Source of the DNA: JANRKG01 sp033763635
GTDB taxonomy: Bacteria > Cyanobacteriota > Cyanobacteriia > GCF-001939115
Direction: 5' to 3'
DNA length: 5,415 bases
NCBI GenBank assembly: GCA_033763635.1
Contig: JANRKG010000024.1
Span: 1-5,415, forward strand
Both the position numbers and the translations under genes were made by a program. Below are positions 5,331 to 5,415 of the stretch, in pieces (the first letter of the stretch is position 1; every line of letters starts with the position of its first letter). The notes under the pieces are model-generated. The model was not told the origin of the DNA and made no database searches. It saw only the letters and a list, made by a program, of their open reading frames with translations.

Positions 5331-5415
5331 TTAACCATGAATGGCAGGAGCTTGCAGAGCCACAGGCGCAGCTTCACCAGCAGCCAGGTCAAGCGGGAAG
5401 TTGTGCGCATTCCGC
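5331..5415 (-). CDS. psbA: Photosystem II D1 protein, C-terminal fragment
   Basis: Only the last 27 codons and the stop (TAA, 5333-5331) are in the window; the gene continues to the right. They encode RNAHNFPLDLA followed by AGEAAPVALQAPAIHG. D1 is the thylakoid-membrane reaction-centre subunit of photosystem II and carries ligands of the water-splitting Mn4CaO5 cluster. In standard D1 numbering the fragment covers R334 to G360 and includes the ligands H337, D342 and A344. Cleavage after A344 by the C-terminal protease CtpA removes the 16-residue tail, a length usual for cyanobacteria. The conserved end and the terminator just downstream argue for a functional gene. Which psbA paralogue this is cannot be told from the tail alone. 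Confidence 0.97.
   Translation of the reverse strand, partial: RNAHNFPLDLAAGEAAPVALQAPAIHG

Overview
The window looks like cyanobacterial chromosome. The strongest marker is the 3' end of psbA at the right edge, whose last codons encode the C-terminus of photosystem II protein D1 with its 16-residue cleavable tail. Supporting signs are a complete HIP1 octamer (GCGATCGC, in the longer form GGCGATCGCC), many one-mismatch HIP1 variants, and an AroC starting MGNTFGHLFKV in the style I associate with cyanobacteria. By eye, base composition is near 50% G+C, which fits many filamentous Leptolyngbya-like lineages, but the genus cannot be fixed from this sequence.

Layout: two rightward genes (2-3021) converge on three leftward genes (3094-5415). 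The first rightward gene is open at the left edge and encodes a large modular protein: a coiled-coil region, a proline/acidic linker, a phospholipase-D-like domain with a damaged HKD motif, and ten uninterrupted 34-residue TPR units. After 71 bp comes a small three-TPR protein of a type I recall from many cyanobacteria; an inverted repeat ends two bases before its first ATG. A 72-bp convergent spacer, with only weak hairpins, follows.

On the leftward strand the order of transcription is psbA (only the end is present), two abutting hairpins of which the second is a classical intrinsic terminator, a short spacer with two small palindromes, aroC (chorismate synthase), and 15 bp later a two-lobed GNAT-type acetyltransferase whose Shine-Dalgarno site lies just after the aroC stop. 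aroC and the acetyltransferase probably share a transcript; psbA is insulated by its terminator.

Functionally, AroC makes chorismate, the precursor of aromatic amino acids and of the plastoquinone head group, and D1 binds plastoquinone at the QB site, so the psbA-aroC neighbourhood has a plausible though unproven metabolic link. The TPR proteins are probably scaffold or assembly factors with unknown partners. I see no mobile element, CRISPR array, tRNA, rRNA or convincing new defence system. The least explained item is the coiled-coil/degenerate-PLD/TPR protein.
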